Of a DNA stretch of 22,183 nucleotides, positions 10,170 through 19,681 are shown in pieces. Each line of letters begins with the position of its first letter. Position 1 is the first letter of the stretch. The stretch is from Bremia lactucae. Lineage: Eukaryota; Oomycota; Peronosporomycetes; Peronosporales; Peronosporaceae. The position numbers and the translations under genes are program-made. The notes under the pieces are model-generated. The model was given only the letters and a program-made list of their open reading frames with translations, ran no database searches and had not been told where the DNA came from. The stretch lies in contig NC_090611.1 in assembly GCF_004359215.1 (NCBI RefSeq), positions 3,785,764 to 3,807,946 of the forward strand, written 5' to 3'.

Positions 10170-10392
10170 GGCGCTTAATCTCTTAATACAGCCAACGGAG
10201 GGTGCGCAATGGTTGGATCACGATTGGGCTGATGCGGTGGAAACAAGGAAAAAGCAATACTGAGCTCGTGAATGCGGACTTGGCAGAGTGTATGTTTCAG
10301 CTGCGCTTCTGTAGCCATGAGAAATGCGATTCGTACTTAGTAGAATTCCGTTTTGAAAATACTCACCTCACATTCCCGAGCGCGCGGACAGC
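10170..10392. promoter_or_regulatory. Divergent promoter between the NELF-B-like gene and NAA10
   Basis: Only 223 bp separate the two start codons. Two stretches resemble the oomycete Inr/FPR core (GCTCATTYYNCAWTTT as I remember it): on the minus strand GCTCAGTATTGCTTTT at 10265-10250, about 80 bp before the NELF-B-like ATG; on the plus strand ACTCACCTCACATTCC at 10361-10376, 16 bp before the NAA10 ATG. Both matches are partial. The close spacing suggests shared regulation. Confidence 0.4.
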
Positions 10393-11265
10393 ATGGTGTC
10401 GATCCGGAATGCCACGGTGCGGATGCAGTCCTTTGGCTTTGATGGTGGCGCATACGCAATTCTGCTGACAATGGAAGCTGCCAAGTGTCTTACTGAAGAC
10501 TGACAGTTCTATAATTGGTGTCACAACAGGCAAATGACCTGTTGCAGGTTCAAAATTCCAACCTTTGGTGTCTGCCGGAAAATTATCAAATGAAGTACTA
10601 CTACTATCATATCATGACATGGCCTCAGCTTCTCTACGTGGCTGAAGAACGTGGTGGAAAGATTGTTGGCTACGTATTGGCTAAAATGTAAATATATTCT
10701 TCTCGAAGATTCAGAAGTTTTCAGGGCTAAGACATTGTTTTTCTGCGCGTTTGTATGCAGGGAGGAAGAGGCGTCTGTACCACACGGCCATATTACATCA
10801 CTGGCAGTTCTACGTACGCATCGCAAGTGTGGCCTTGCCACCAAGCTCATGCTGGCTGCTCGTACGCTGCAGAACCGCTGTTGTATGCAAATTCATTGAC
10901 TTTTACCTACTGTTGCTGTAATGCAGAGCGCGCTATGGTAGAAAGTTTTGGAGCGGAGTACGTATCACTACATGTCCGTGAGGGCAACGTCGCGGCGATT
11001 CATTTGTATCGAAAGACGCTTAAATATCAGTGCGTATTGCAATTTCGAGAAGCACGGAAGCAGTTCGAACCAGTATATTGAATATCGACGTGTGTGTCAC
11101 TCTAGGGTATACGACATTGAGAAGGGTTACTATGCTGATGGAGAAGACGCGTACGACATGCGCATGCCCTTTACGGACAAGTGCAATCAGGCCTTTGCGT
11201 CGCAGGTGAATCGATTTAAGAAAATTTTAGAAGTGAAGGACGCGGAAATTGCTGCTAAAAAATAG
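10393..11265 (+). CDS. NAA10: N-alpha-acetyltransferase 10, NatA catalytic subunit (5 exons)
   Basis: Exons 10393-10416, 10530-10687, 10761-10861, 10927-11029 and 11106-11265 give 181 residues; the introns are 113, 73, 65 and 76 nt, all GT-AG. The first exon codes only MVSIRNAT, and the acceptor at 10529 was chosen because it restores the family spacing to [17 protein letters not shown]. The GNAT fold shows the CLPENYQ substrate loop (Glu25 in the position of the family catalytic Glu), [11 protein letters not shown], the acetyl-CoA motif RKCGLA (residues 82-87) and YYADGEDAY near 137-145. With the NAA15 scaffold it acetylates N-termini of nascent proteins at the ribosome. The C-terminal tail is short, without the long acidic tail of animal NAA10. 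Splice sites are inferred from reading frame and family alignment. Confidence 0.93.
10417..10529 (+). other. Intron 1 of NAA10
   Basis: Donor GTGCGG, acceptor ACAACAG. Phase 0. A second possible acceptor 17 bases downstream (TTGCAG, ending 10546) would also keep a frame break-free only with loss of six residues in a conserved segment, so the first is preferred. Confidence 0.75.
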
Positions 11266-12073
11266 ACCAACGCTTGGATTTTTTGAGCGTTCATACAATG
11301 CAAAAGAAAGATCTCAAAGGTTCATATGCAATAATGACGAAATAAACGTGAGGTAGATAGATGGCCAACTTAGAAGGTGACAATATTCCGTTTAATGGTT
11401 GCTGTGGCACAGATATTCACGATTTAGATATTCGGACTCAAAATTTTGAATACTAGGATCTAAATTTACTTGTTGCCGAAAGATGTTTATAATCTAGTTA
11501 CCTGAGTCACAAGAAACTGAAAAAAATAATTATAAAATTTTATGTAGGAAATTAACTGAATTTAATGTTTAAGACTGCTGTAATCTTATCAAAACGGTAG
11601 CAAAATCTGGCACAGAAATAAATTAATCATGTCAGTCCGGCAGAGCGCTGTTGCTACAAACGACGCTCGTTTCAGATCCGTTGCGGTGTTATACTATATG
11701 AAGTAAGGTTATTGTTTGTTTTTGACGTCTACTTGATCGTTGGATACCTTCCTACGTTACCATTCTCAGTACTTGTTTTTTTGAAGTACTTCTCAACGAA
11801 CATATGTGTATATTGTCCCCTTTAAAGGCCGCAAAATTTATAACATTGACTCGTCAATTTAACAACTGGTCGGACTACACTAATATTATCACGTATCATC
11901 ATCCTAAGCGTGTTCGGGTCGGAGGGCCATTGGTATAATCTTCACAGACACAGAAAGAAGGCTTCTTAAGGCCTTCCTTTGCCCTCGTAGAATTCAGATT
12001 AACGCAATCGATCTCGTCATCGTAGCTGAGCTCACTCTACCTAAAGCGCTTGTAATAAAAATCGAAGATGGCC
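11266..12073. other. Convergent intergenic stretch
   Basis: 808 bp between the ends of NAA10 and the C2-domain gene, AT-rich, with no coding frame, repeat or RNA gene that I can support. It should hold the two 3' untranslated regions. Confidence 0.5.
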
Positions 12074-13972
12074 TCAATCGAAGCTTGACTGACGAAACGC
12101 ATAGTCCATGGAATCAACAGATCGAAGCGATGAAGGCTCAAGCATCGGCACAAAATCCTCACTCAGCTTGTAGGCCTCAAAGCCTACGTCATCATCATCA
12201 ATGTCTTCGCCTTCAAATAAGATATTCGTGCTTTCACGATCCAAGAGCTCTGCAAGTGCTGGGTTTAACATCATCCGACTGGATTCTCGCTCTCGCCCTT
12301 GCAGTTCGTCGCAGTCACTCTCGTCCTCTTCGTCCTCGTCCTCCTCGAAAGATTTCATGCGAGACACTTCCTTGACACGGGAGAGCTGCATCTGCCGCTG
12401 CTCCATCTGCCACTGCTGTCTTTGTTTCTCACGTGTTTTCTCGGATTGCAATTCGGCATCGTCTTCATCTTCACTGTCGCTAAAGCTAAAGCGCTCACTG
12501 TCGTGTTGTTCGTGCGTACTAGTAGTCGTACTCGGCAGCGCAGTCGAAATCGACTCGTGTATAAACATGCTCCCATCATCGTCCGAATCATCATCAAATT
12601 CCATTCTAGAGCTTTCGCGATAATCGATCGAACTCGACAGCTCACTCATTTTTGTGGGATTACCCGTCCAGCGCGTTGTTGCCGCAAGGCCGTAATCAAG
12701 CTCATCCACGTCGTCATCGTCTTCAGGACCACAGGAACTGGACATGCTTGATACGCGAGACGACCTGGATATCAAAGACAGTGGCGACACTTTCCTCGCT
12801 TGTGCTTTTGATTGTTCTACAATGACAATCAAAAGACGTCAGACTTCTTCACATATCAACGCTACTTAGTTATATACCGTACCAAGCTCTGAAATTCTCA
12901 TCGATTTATCCCGGGCATACACTGTGTTCAAACTTGACTCTCTAGCACGAAATGTATCCGAGTTCTCAAAAGAAGCAGTCTCACTAGTCGATGCTGGATT
13001 CGAAGCCACTGGAGAAATTGACACATCACTGGCGGATTCCGAGTCACCAATGGACTCGTTTGACGTGGCACACTCACTATTGTCTCGACCTGTCGAAGAC
13101 AGTGGTAAAGCACGCTTCAAATCGCTGTGTTTTGACTTGCTGCTACCCTTGCTGCTGCCACCACTATTTGAAGTTACCGACCGACCATCAAAGTGGCGTG
13201 CAAATCGATGGTACTTGTGATCGCGCCGCGACATCTTCTTGAGTGTTCTAGCAGCAATTTCTCGTGGACTTTCCTCCACGGGAAGGCTAAGGTACGTGTC
13301 ACTATTCTGACTATTGCGCTGTCGTATGGATAAAGTCGTGAGGTTTGTATCCTTCATCTTAGACACAGAAGGGTCAATGATTCGTAATTGTAATCGGATT
13401 CGTCCTGCATCCTTTTTCCCGACACTTAAATCAAACCACCGATCGATCGTTGTGGCTTCCTGAACCACAAAATGTTTCAATGGGATCGAGCATGCGCCAA
13501 TTGAAAGCGATGACATCAGCCTTGCTGACTTGACTCGAATGCTTAGTACGTCTTCATCGATATTAAGCACGGGGATATCAAACTTTTCGTTCCAGACGGG
13601 GTCCGTTCGTTTACCCTTTTGTACATTGGTCTTCAATACCCGCATCTTGTTTCGAGAGTCAATGGAATCGCCCGCTGAAAACGACGCGGAAGAATGTGCC
13701 AAAGTCGAGCGCGATGCTGCTTTAATGCGACTAGAGCTGAGCAAATTTCCAAGACTAGACGTCGAAGCTGCCAATTTATTGGACCGACGTGCAAAGACAC
13801 CACTTCCGTGCACCATATCGCTACTTCCGACGTAAACTTTGCAATATGTGCCGTGACTCGATAGATGCTGCAATCCCTCGGCCGCATTAATGCGAAGCAG
13901 CAGCCGAATCGGTGGTGTCGAGCGGGCAAAGTACGACGACGTGGACATTGGTCGCTCGTAGGAGACGTCCAT
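12074..13972 (-). CDS. C2-domain protein with Ser-rich middle and acidic C-terminal tail (2 exons)
   Basis: Exon 1 is 13972-12883 and exon 2 is 12816-12074, joined across a 66-nt GT-AG intron (donor GTACGG, acceptor TTGTAG; phase 1), giving 610 residues. Residues 21-199 show a C2 beta-sandwich pattern: IRLLLRINAAEGLQ, GTYCKVYVGS, then after a Ser-rich loop (about 57-108) KGKRTDPVWNEKFDIPV, LSIRVKSA, SIGACSIPLKHF, WFDLS and GRIRLQLRI. The calcium-binding Asp positions are largely absent, so lipid or protein binding without calcium is more likely. The middle is rich in Ser and basic residues; exon 2 has several Asp/Glu runs and a short Gln/Arg helix (about residues 375-400). I do not recognise the family. 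The ATG at 12832 lies inside the intron and is not a start. Confidence 0.8.
12817..12882 (-). other. Intron of the C2-domain gene
   Basis: 66 nt on the minus strand, GTACGG to TTGTAG. Splicing removes the stop codon that would otherwise end exon 1 at 12866 and joins the two open frames in phase. Confidence 0.8.
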
Positions 13973-14900
13973 CGTCGAGACCCGAGAGCCCTTATGTACG
14001 TGGCACTAGTGTACTTGGCCAGACAAGCGACGGCCGCGAAACAATCGCAATGTCGATCCTTCTTCGAGCTCTTGGACCTTTGAGCGTATTTTGGCTTTGA
14101 CACTGTTGTCTTTGAAAGGAAAAGCGGCCCGTCTACGCCCCGTCGTTCTCGCTATCTGGCACTTTTTCTAAGATCGGTGTAATCTACTCAAGTGTACTGA
14201 AAATAAGGTATTCGAGTTCAGATGGAGTCGACTTCGATGCCCCATTGCCCCCACTGATATAAAGAATACAACAAATTAATAACCGTCCAACGTTTGAAAC
14301 ATTTGGCTCTTTCATGCCAATTTCATGGACAGGCAAGCAACGTTAGTCTACAGAGTCTCACCACGATGAACGCGAGATGGATATGCTGGCATTTTTAGCG
14401 AAATACTCTATTGACCAGATGGTGAGAAATGGAGGGACATTGTGGGAGCTTTTTAGTCCCGCGAATGTGTCATGAGGTTGAGAGGGTTGTTCAAATGAGC
14501 ATTCTTTCTTTAAAAAGCAAGACTTTTCGGTAGCTTCTTTACATATGGCTAGGGCACGTTTGATTCTTCAACTATCGTTACGCCGCGCCCGTCGACTCAC
14601 GACATTAGAGAATAAGCTACGCCTCAGCGCAAGATCATGATCATTCGGGGTGATATTTGTAACCCCCATCGACAGGCATGTTTTCGAGCTCACATGGACT
14701 TACGCGAGACTTGAGTCTTCTATAGTCAGTCTGGTGTATTGACAGGACATGTGGTCATCATGACTATTCCTTGTTGATTCTAACAAACGGGAATTTGTCG
14801 ACTAAAATATGAATTGTCCTTAACAAATTAAAGTTATGATGACCTTTTGCACAGTTTAATGTAGTCGTCACCTTTTTGTTTAAAACATTTCCCGAGGGCC
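13973..14900. other. Divergent intergenic region between the C2-domain gene and CENATAC
   Basis: About 930 bp with no convincing gene. The 156-codon minus-strand open frame at 13633-14103 overlaps exon 1 of the C2 gene in another frame and has no domain. Both promoters should lie here; I could not pick a clear initiator. Confidence 0.45.
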
Positions 14901-16212
14901 ATGGTCGTCAGCGACGACGTGGTGATGGCGCCGTACTGCGTCGCGTGTCGTCGCTCGAGCGTGGAAAAGTGGCGAAAGCACATTTTCTCGCGTACTCACC
15001 AGCAGACAACACAGAAGTTTCTTCTGCAACAAGTGACCCGGCTACAGGCGTTTTGTAACGTCCCGTCAGACTGGGGCCACTGCGTCTTTTGCGACGCCAC
15101 GTTGGCTATGGCAAACGCACCGTCGCATTTTGGTTGCGAGTCCCATCGGAAGCAGGTCGAAGCGTTTTGTCGCAAGCACCGCTGTGATGCCAACCGGCAA
15201 CTTCGGCCCCAGCTCTGGTTAAACGCGTCTAAACGTCGTCAGGTGCGGTGCTGCCTTTCATTCGCTCATAAAAGAGTGGTTTTGAATCTTACGATGTATG
15301 CGATGCATAGAGTAGCTTGAGGCAGCTGTGGCTACTGTAAAAGATAGCAATTTAGAGCAGGAGATACAATTGGAAGAGAAAGCCACAGTGGGTCAGGCCA
15401 CAAGGAAGCATACGGAGGCCTTCTTGTCGTCGGCTGTCTCGAGGCTGCAAGATGTTCGTCATAAGAGGCAAAAGACTGAACATGAGATGCCAGTTAAGGA
15501 TGTTATGACCCCAGGACAGCAAATAAGGCAAGATGGATACATAAAACACGAGCACATGGGTACAAAGAGTCTTGGGTTTGTACATCGAGTGACAGAGTTT
15601 GCTCAGGGAGAAGGGCTGAGCTCCATTGCACCGGTGAGGTGGGGAGCAACCGTAGGGAATGTGCACACAGGAGCTATTCCACCTTGGATGGTTGAGACTG
15701 AAGACGAATACAAGCAGTGCAATCAAAGAGAGCAGGCACGGACGGTATCCAGTACGACGAATTTGAAAACGGACAAGAAACGGAGGGGCGTATTAACGGA
15801 GCTACGATCAAAATCCGAGTACACGTCAGATTGGCTACCAAACTTTGGTGGTGTGTGGCAGGAAGGACCTCGTTCCAAGACGAAACAAGCATTTCAAAAA
15901 CCGACAACTGTAGCCAAGTTCTCGCGTAGCCATGTTCTTACTCGACCGACAGAAGCTCCTTCTCGTATTTTTTTTCAAACTGTACAAAGCCAAGCAGTGC
16001 CACCTTTGCCTTCTCCTTCTTTCGACTCTTTTCTCATTCCAACGATGACAAATGAAGAAAGCCAAGCGCCAATTAGGATACCTCTCGAAACATTCAGCAT
16101 GCAAGATACTACAACCAAGCCATGTGAATCATTCGATGAAAAGAAAGCATTATTGCTCGCTCAACGAGATCGTTTGCGTGCAAAATTGGCAGCCACGAAG
16201 CGATCCAAATGA
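14901..16212 (+). CDS. CENATAC: CENATAC (CCDC84) homologue, minor-spliceosome factor (2 exons)
   Basis: Exon 1 14901-15242 and exon 2 15316-16212, joined across a 73-nt intron (GTGCGG to GTAG, phase 0), give 412 residues. Two C2H2 fingers open the protein: Cys13, Cys16, His27, His33, and Cys61, Cys64, His76, His82. The C-terminal half holds the two family signatures, VGNVHTGAIPPWM (residues 227-239) and SDWLPNFGGVW (285-295), the strongest evidence for the call. The end is a short basic helix. The human protein acts in splicing of minor (U12-type, especially AT-AC) introns. ATG 14901 has a good context (CCATGG); ATG 14925, giving MAPYC, is an alternative. The gene ends 19 bp from the stop of the next gene on the other strand. 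Confidence 0.88.
15243..15315 (+). other. Intron of the CENATAC gene
   Basis: 73 nt, GTGCGG to GAGTAG, phase 0. It is an ordinary GT-AG intron by its ends and does not itself look like an AT-AC intron. Confidence 0.8.
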
Positions 16213-16231
16213 TTGCATTACGATCCTGTTG

Positions 16232-19015
16232 TCATACAATCGACGCTGTTTTCATGCTTGCAGTTTTAATTGTGCGGCTTTTTTTCTCCGTGTGAAGATT
16301 AATTGATGCAGCTAAGAGCTCACACAACTCGGTCATGCCTATTTGAGATGATCCTTGCTTGACCAGGCCTTTATCGTATTGCTCGGGGTTGGGAGCTACC
16401 TTCTCGGTACACGGAATCGACAGTACGTAGCGAGCTATTTGTGCCAGGAATGGATACTTCAGACGCTGATTTTGCCACCATTCTAACGGATTCGCACGCA
16501 AGACAAGGCGTTTCTCATCTTGAAAGAACATTACTTCCATTTCTAGCGATTTACTAGACTTGGGGAGTTCGTCAGACGATTTTGTCGAGCTTAAAAGCAT
16601 TTCGTCTTGGGCACAGGACGCTAAGGTGGCTTGAAGATCGTCCCATAAGTCTGTGCTATTGACTTTATAGTTTTTATTGGCATGTATACTGTCGTCCACG
16701 ACGTCACCTTTGTGCTCTTTGTCGTTTATCTTGCGGCTAGCAATGGTTGCTGCCTCTACTTTGATCATATTCCAAAATTCTTGCTCTGGTAAGGAACCTT
16801 TGATAATAAACGACCGTGTCCGAGGGTCCAGTATCGTTGCACACCACAACCAATTAAACGTTTGACGCTTTTCGATGCTCCAACAAGCATCAGGGTACGA
16901 AAACAAATACCCAAAACGTACAGCCAAGTTCTTGACGGCAAGATCATGAAAAGCCTCGATATCCTCCGGCACTTCTTCCAAAACGTCCGAAGCCCTTGTC
17001 TTGGCAAGAGTATTGGTCATCCTCGAGGCATTTAATCCAAGATGCATGAATGGCAATCCGCGAAGCTTTTCAATCAAAGTATATACTGACGGTACAATTA
17101 ATGACGACACGATATATTGCTCATCATTTAGCTTTGTTGTAGCTTCTGCAAAAGGTTTTAAGATCACCATGAGGTATCGTACGCGGGACCATTCGTACCG
17201 AGACAAGCACGATAGCTGGATCAATTTCGAGACATCCGAATTACAATGCTTGTGCATTAAAAAGTATTGTTCGAATACCGGCATCATGTTTTGAAAAATC
17301 GATAAAATGGAATGAATTTCATTTAGCGAGATCGTCACGGTCCGAAGCCGGTCAATAAACTCGTTCTCAAACGTTGTAGTAGTCATGCTGCACTGCTTTA
17401 ACGATAAGCTTCGTAATACGTTCCGCGACGTTGGTGATTGTTTAAAGTGTGCGAGTAAATACATTACTTTACTGATAAGATCGCGGTAAGTGTGTCCCGT
17501 GAGACTCGTTGGTAGTTCTTCAAGAACAGTCGAGGCCAATTCTTCGACGAAATGGCCACCATACAAGGCCTCATTGGACAGAGCTGCGGAAGACGCATTT
17601 AATGTACTCTCAATGTATTCGTCCTTGTTTAATCGCCACGTTTGAAAGCCCACGGATCTTGTATAATCCGCTTCTATTGAGTTGTTGCTACTTAGGCAAT
17701 AACTCCCGGAGACATGGATTCCAGATATGGTAGCAATCATAATGTTTTGCAAAACTTTTGGAATGCATTCGAGAATCGGTACCTTGAGCTCTACCGAGAA
17801 CAATTGATAATTTGACGACGGCGGATTTACTGCTAAAATGTCTGGCATTGCTTGGCAAGAATTGATGCAAGCCGTATCTTTCTTCTGCTGATAATCACGG
17901 GCAAGCTCCGCAATGGCTTTCTTGTGTCCAACGCGATAATAATCAATCGACACGACGTGTAAACATCGTCGAAACAGACAAAACTCGTGATTGAGTCCAA
18001 TGCCAAATAGCGCAAGAAAGACTTGGTCAGTCGATATACGCCACTCGGAGATCATGAGGTGCATAAAGTCACTGTCTCTTATCAACACCATTGTCTTCTC
18101 GTTACTCGCAGCAGCCAGTTTCTTGGCGGAAGTAGAAGCATTTTCTTTGGTTACTAAGGCAAAGGAATTGATATCCGTTGCCCACGCGTTGGTGCTTCCG
18201 GAGCACTCGAAGAGGAGCTGTTGAAACGCAGGACTTGCACACAATTCAAATGGAAGCATTTCATACAGGCATAGAAAACCCATGGCTTCATAGATCTTTT
18301 CGTTTTTCAAAAGTTTTGGAATTATTGCAGCTGCTGGAAGTGTCTGAGGGCTAGGAGCTGGATGCAAATCAATTAAAAGGTGGTTTTCTTGGTGACTTTC
18401 TTCATCTCTTCTCTTTGCTTTTTTAGTCAAGGGGGAGCTTAAAGCTTCCGTTAGTGAATGTCTCTTGGCAACAGTTAAAATACTACAATCATTAGTCGTT
18501 ATTCCAGCGGATACCGTCAAAACTTGTTTTTTCTTTCGTCCGCGCGTCTTTAAGCCCATCCCTTGATGCATGGATAGACGCTTTTTTTCACCTCGGTGCT
18601 TTTCATACACGTTTGGATGGTTTTCTTTCAAATGTCGCCATAAATTCGAGGTGACACTCTTGCTAAACCGCACCCACGTCTTGCGTTCCAATTTTCCTTG
18701 TTCACAGCACAATTTACATTTGGCAATGGACGATTCTTCCCGCAATTTTGCGCCTATGGCCTCTTCAATGTCGTACCAGCGATATACGGCAGAAACGGTG
18801 CTACTGGGGGTCCAAGTTGCTGCCGTGGCGATATTGACGCGATTGGACACGACGGGGGCTTGAGGAGACTGATGAACGTCAGTGCTGTGTACTCTAAGCG
18901 CTTCATTATCTTCAACTGGAGGCATTGTTACGTGGATTGCGTCTTGAAATGGTAGAACTCCATCTTGTTCAGGGTAGAGAGTTGGTGGAACAATATAGGA
19001 TTGTGATGCAGCCAT
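16232..19015 (-). CDS. BED-finger protein derived from a hAT transposase, probably inactive as transposase
   Basis: One uninterrupted exon of 927 residues from ATG 19015; an upstream TTG in frame is not needed. Residues about 77-140 form a BED zinc finger (CKLC with Cys100 and Cys103, LWRHLKENHP with His128 and His133). The middle follows the RNase H-like fold of hAT transposases, but the segment that should hold the first catalytic Asp reads ISEWRISTD (Glu324 before the Trp) and I find no clear second or third catalytic acid. Family features remain: SRVRYLMVILKPFAEATTKL, WLWCATILDPRTRSF, and the dimerisation helix NPLEWWQNQRLKYPFLAQIA, whose SIPCT lacks the usual SERVFS continuation. An intact long frame without catalytic residues suggests a host gene made from a transposase. 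No terminal inverted repeats were recognised around it. Confidence 0.8.
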   Translation of the reverse strand: MAASQSYIVPPTLYPEQDGVLPFQDAIHVTMPPVEDNEALRVHSTDVHQSPQAPVVSNRVNIATAATWTPSSTVSAVYRWYDIEEAIGAKLREESSIAKCKLCCEQGKLERKTWVRFSKSVTSNLWRHLKENHPNVYEKHRGEKKRLSMHQGMGLKTRGRKKKQVLTVSAGITTNDCSILTVAKRHSLTEALSSPLTKKAKRRDEESHQENHLLIDLHPAPSPQTLPAAAIIPKLLKNEKIYEAMGFLCLYEMLPFELCASPAFQQLLFECSGSTNAWATDINSFALVTKENASTSAKKLAAASNEKTMVLIRDSDFMHLMISEWRISTDQVFLALFGIGLNHEFCLFRRCLHVVSIDYYRVGHKKAIAELARDYQQKKDTACINSCQAMPDILAVNPPSSNYQLFSVELKVPILECIPKVLQNIMIATISGIHVSGSYCLSSNNSIEADYTRSVGFQTWRLNKDEYIESTLNASSAALSNEALYGGHFVEELASTVLEELPTSLTGHTYRDLISKVMYLLAHFKQSPTSRNVLRSLSLKQCSMTTTTFENEFIDRLRTVTISLNEIHSILSIFQNMMPVFEQYFLMHKHCNSDVSKLIQLSCLSRYEWSRVRYLMVILKPFAEATTKLNDEQYIVSSLIVPSVYTLIEKLRGLPFMHLGLNASRMTNTLAKTRASDVLEEVPEDIEAFHDLAVKNLAVRFGYLFSYPDACWSIEKRQTFNWLWCATILDPRTRSFIIKGSLPEQEFWNMIKVEAATIASRKINDKEHKGDVVDDSIHANKNYKVNSTDLWDDLQATLASCAQDEMLLSSTKSSDELPKSSKSLEMEVMFFQDEKRLVLRANPLEWWQNQRLKYPFLAQIARYVLSIPCTEKVAPNPEQYDKGLVKQGSSQIGMTELCELLAASINLHTEKKSRTIKTASMKTASIV

Positions 19016-19484
19016 ACTTAATTGCGGCAATTCACAAGTAAATTCAATTGTGAATTGAGTTACGATGACGAAAATTTGTCTGAATGGAAATTTGACAATT
19101 TTAACTTAGATTTGACTGAATAGTGAGAGATTTTCGTCGTGATCGATAGATTCTTAAAATATCTTTTAAGAAATGAAGCCAGAATATATTCGCTACAGCT
19201 GAGGATAGCTGTAGCAAAGACTCGACGCCCATTTCGTGTTCTTTACATATCAAATGATCCATCACTTTCATCAAGTTATAGTCTAAGTTAGGAAAACCAA
19301 ACTAATAATATAGAGCCACTCTTTAAATATACTCTTGGCTTAATGTAACGAGCACATTTTGCTAGAACTGGAAACAAAACAGCCATGCTAAACTGATAAC
19401 AGTGAGGTGAGGTGCCCTGACATGCACACAGAAGGTACAAGAAGCTAAGACGCCTTAGCTACTAGGGCTCGATACTAAGGCTTT
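19016..19484. other. 5' flank of the BED/hAT gene with perfect inverted repeats
   Basis: No gene. Three perfect inverted repeats: TTCTTAAAA/TTTTAAGAA (19151-19172, loop 4), GCTACAGCT/AGCTGTAGC (19192-19215, loop 6) and AGCTAAG/CTTAGCT (19443-19460, loop 4). The stretch should hold the promoter of the BED/hAT gene. Confidence 0.55.
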
Positions 19485-19681
19485 TGTAACGGGGCATTGC
19501 CGACTTGTACTGCTTCAGTCCAAGTCCACTTTGCACTGCTTCAGTACAATTCCACTTTACACTGCTTCAGAACAAGTCCACTTTGCACTTCTTCAGTGCA
19601 AGTGGTGCCACACGTCACTTCACGCACACTAGTACGTGCAAAGGAAGACTCGCTTTAGAACACTTGCTTAAAAAAGGTTAT
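19485..19681 (-). repeat. Truncated inverted LTR of the same family
   Basis: The plus strand reads TGTAACGGGGCA at 19485, the reverse complement of the LTR 3' end, and continues parallel to the inverted right part of the LTRs (CACTAGTACGTGC, GGAAGACTC, ACACTTGC). It stops at 19681, where the next LTR starts. No PBS follows its end below 19485, so it is a 3' or solo LTR cut by the newer insertion. Confidence 0.8.
19510..19610. repeat. 26-bp tandem repeat inside the truncated LTR
   Basis: Units start at 19510, 19536 and 19562, each beginning CTGCTTCAG and holding a CCACTTTRCA-like core; a partial, altered unit starts at 19588. The intact LTRs carry only about one and a half such units, so the array has grown in this copy. 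Confidence 0.8.

Noticed and set aside
12085..12751. Plus-strand open frames rich in Ser and Leu opposite the acidic exon of the C2 gene
   Set aside because: Antisense of GAN-rich acidic codons always gives such Ser/Leu-rich frames; no independent support.
12074..12832. A separate gene starting at ATG 12832
   Set aside because: The ATG lies inside a GT-AG intron that joins the two frames in phase, so it is exon 2 of the C2 gene.
13633..14103. 156-codon minus-strand frame
   Set aside because: It overlaps C2 exon 1 in another frame, and its protein has no family pattern.
15352..16104. Minus-strand frames opposite CENATAC exon 2
   Set aside because: Antisense shadows of the conserved gene.
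19016..19030. TTG start at 19030 for the BED/hAT protein
   Set aside because: A normal ATG follows five codons later at 19015.
3944..19484. tRNA, rRNA or other RNA genes in the gaps
   Set aside because: I looked for cloverleaf-like and box A/B-like stretches in the intergenic parts and saw none that I could support.
19510..19610. CRISPR-like array
   Set aside because: Units are directly adjacent with no spacers, lie inside an LTR, and the genome is eukaryotic.
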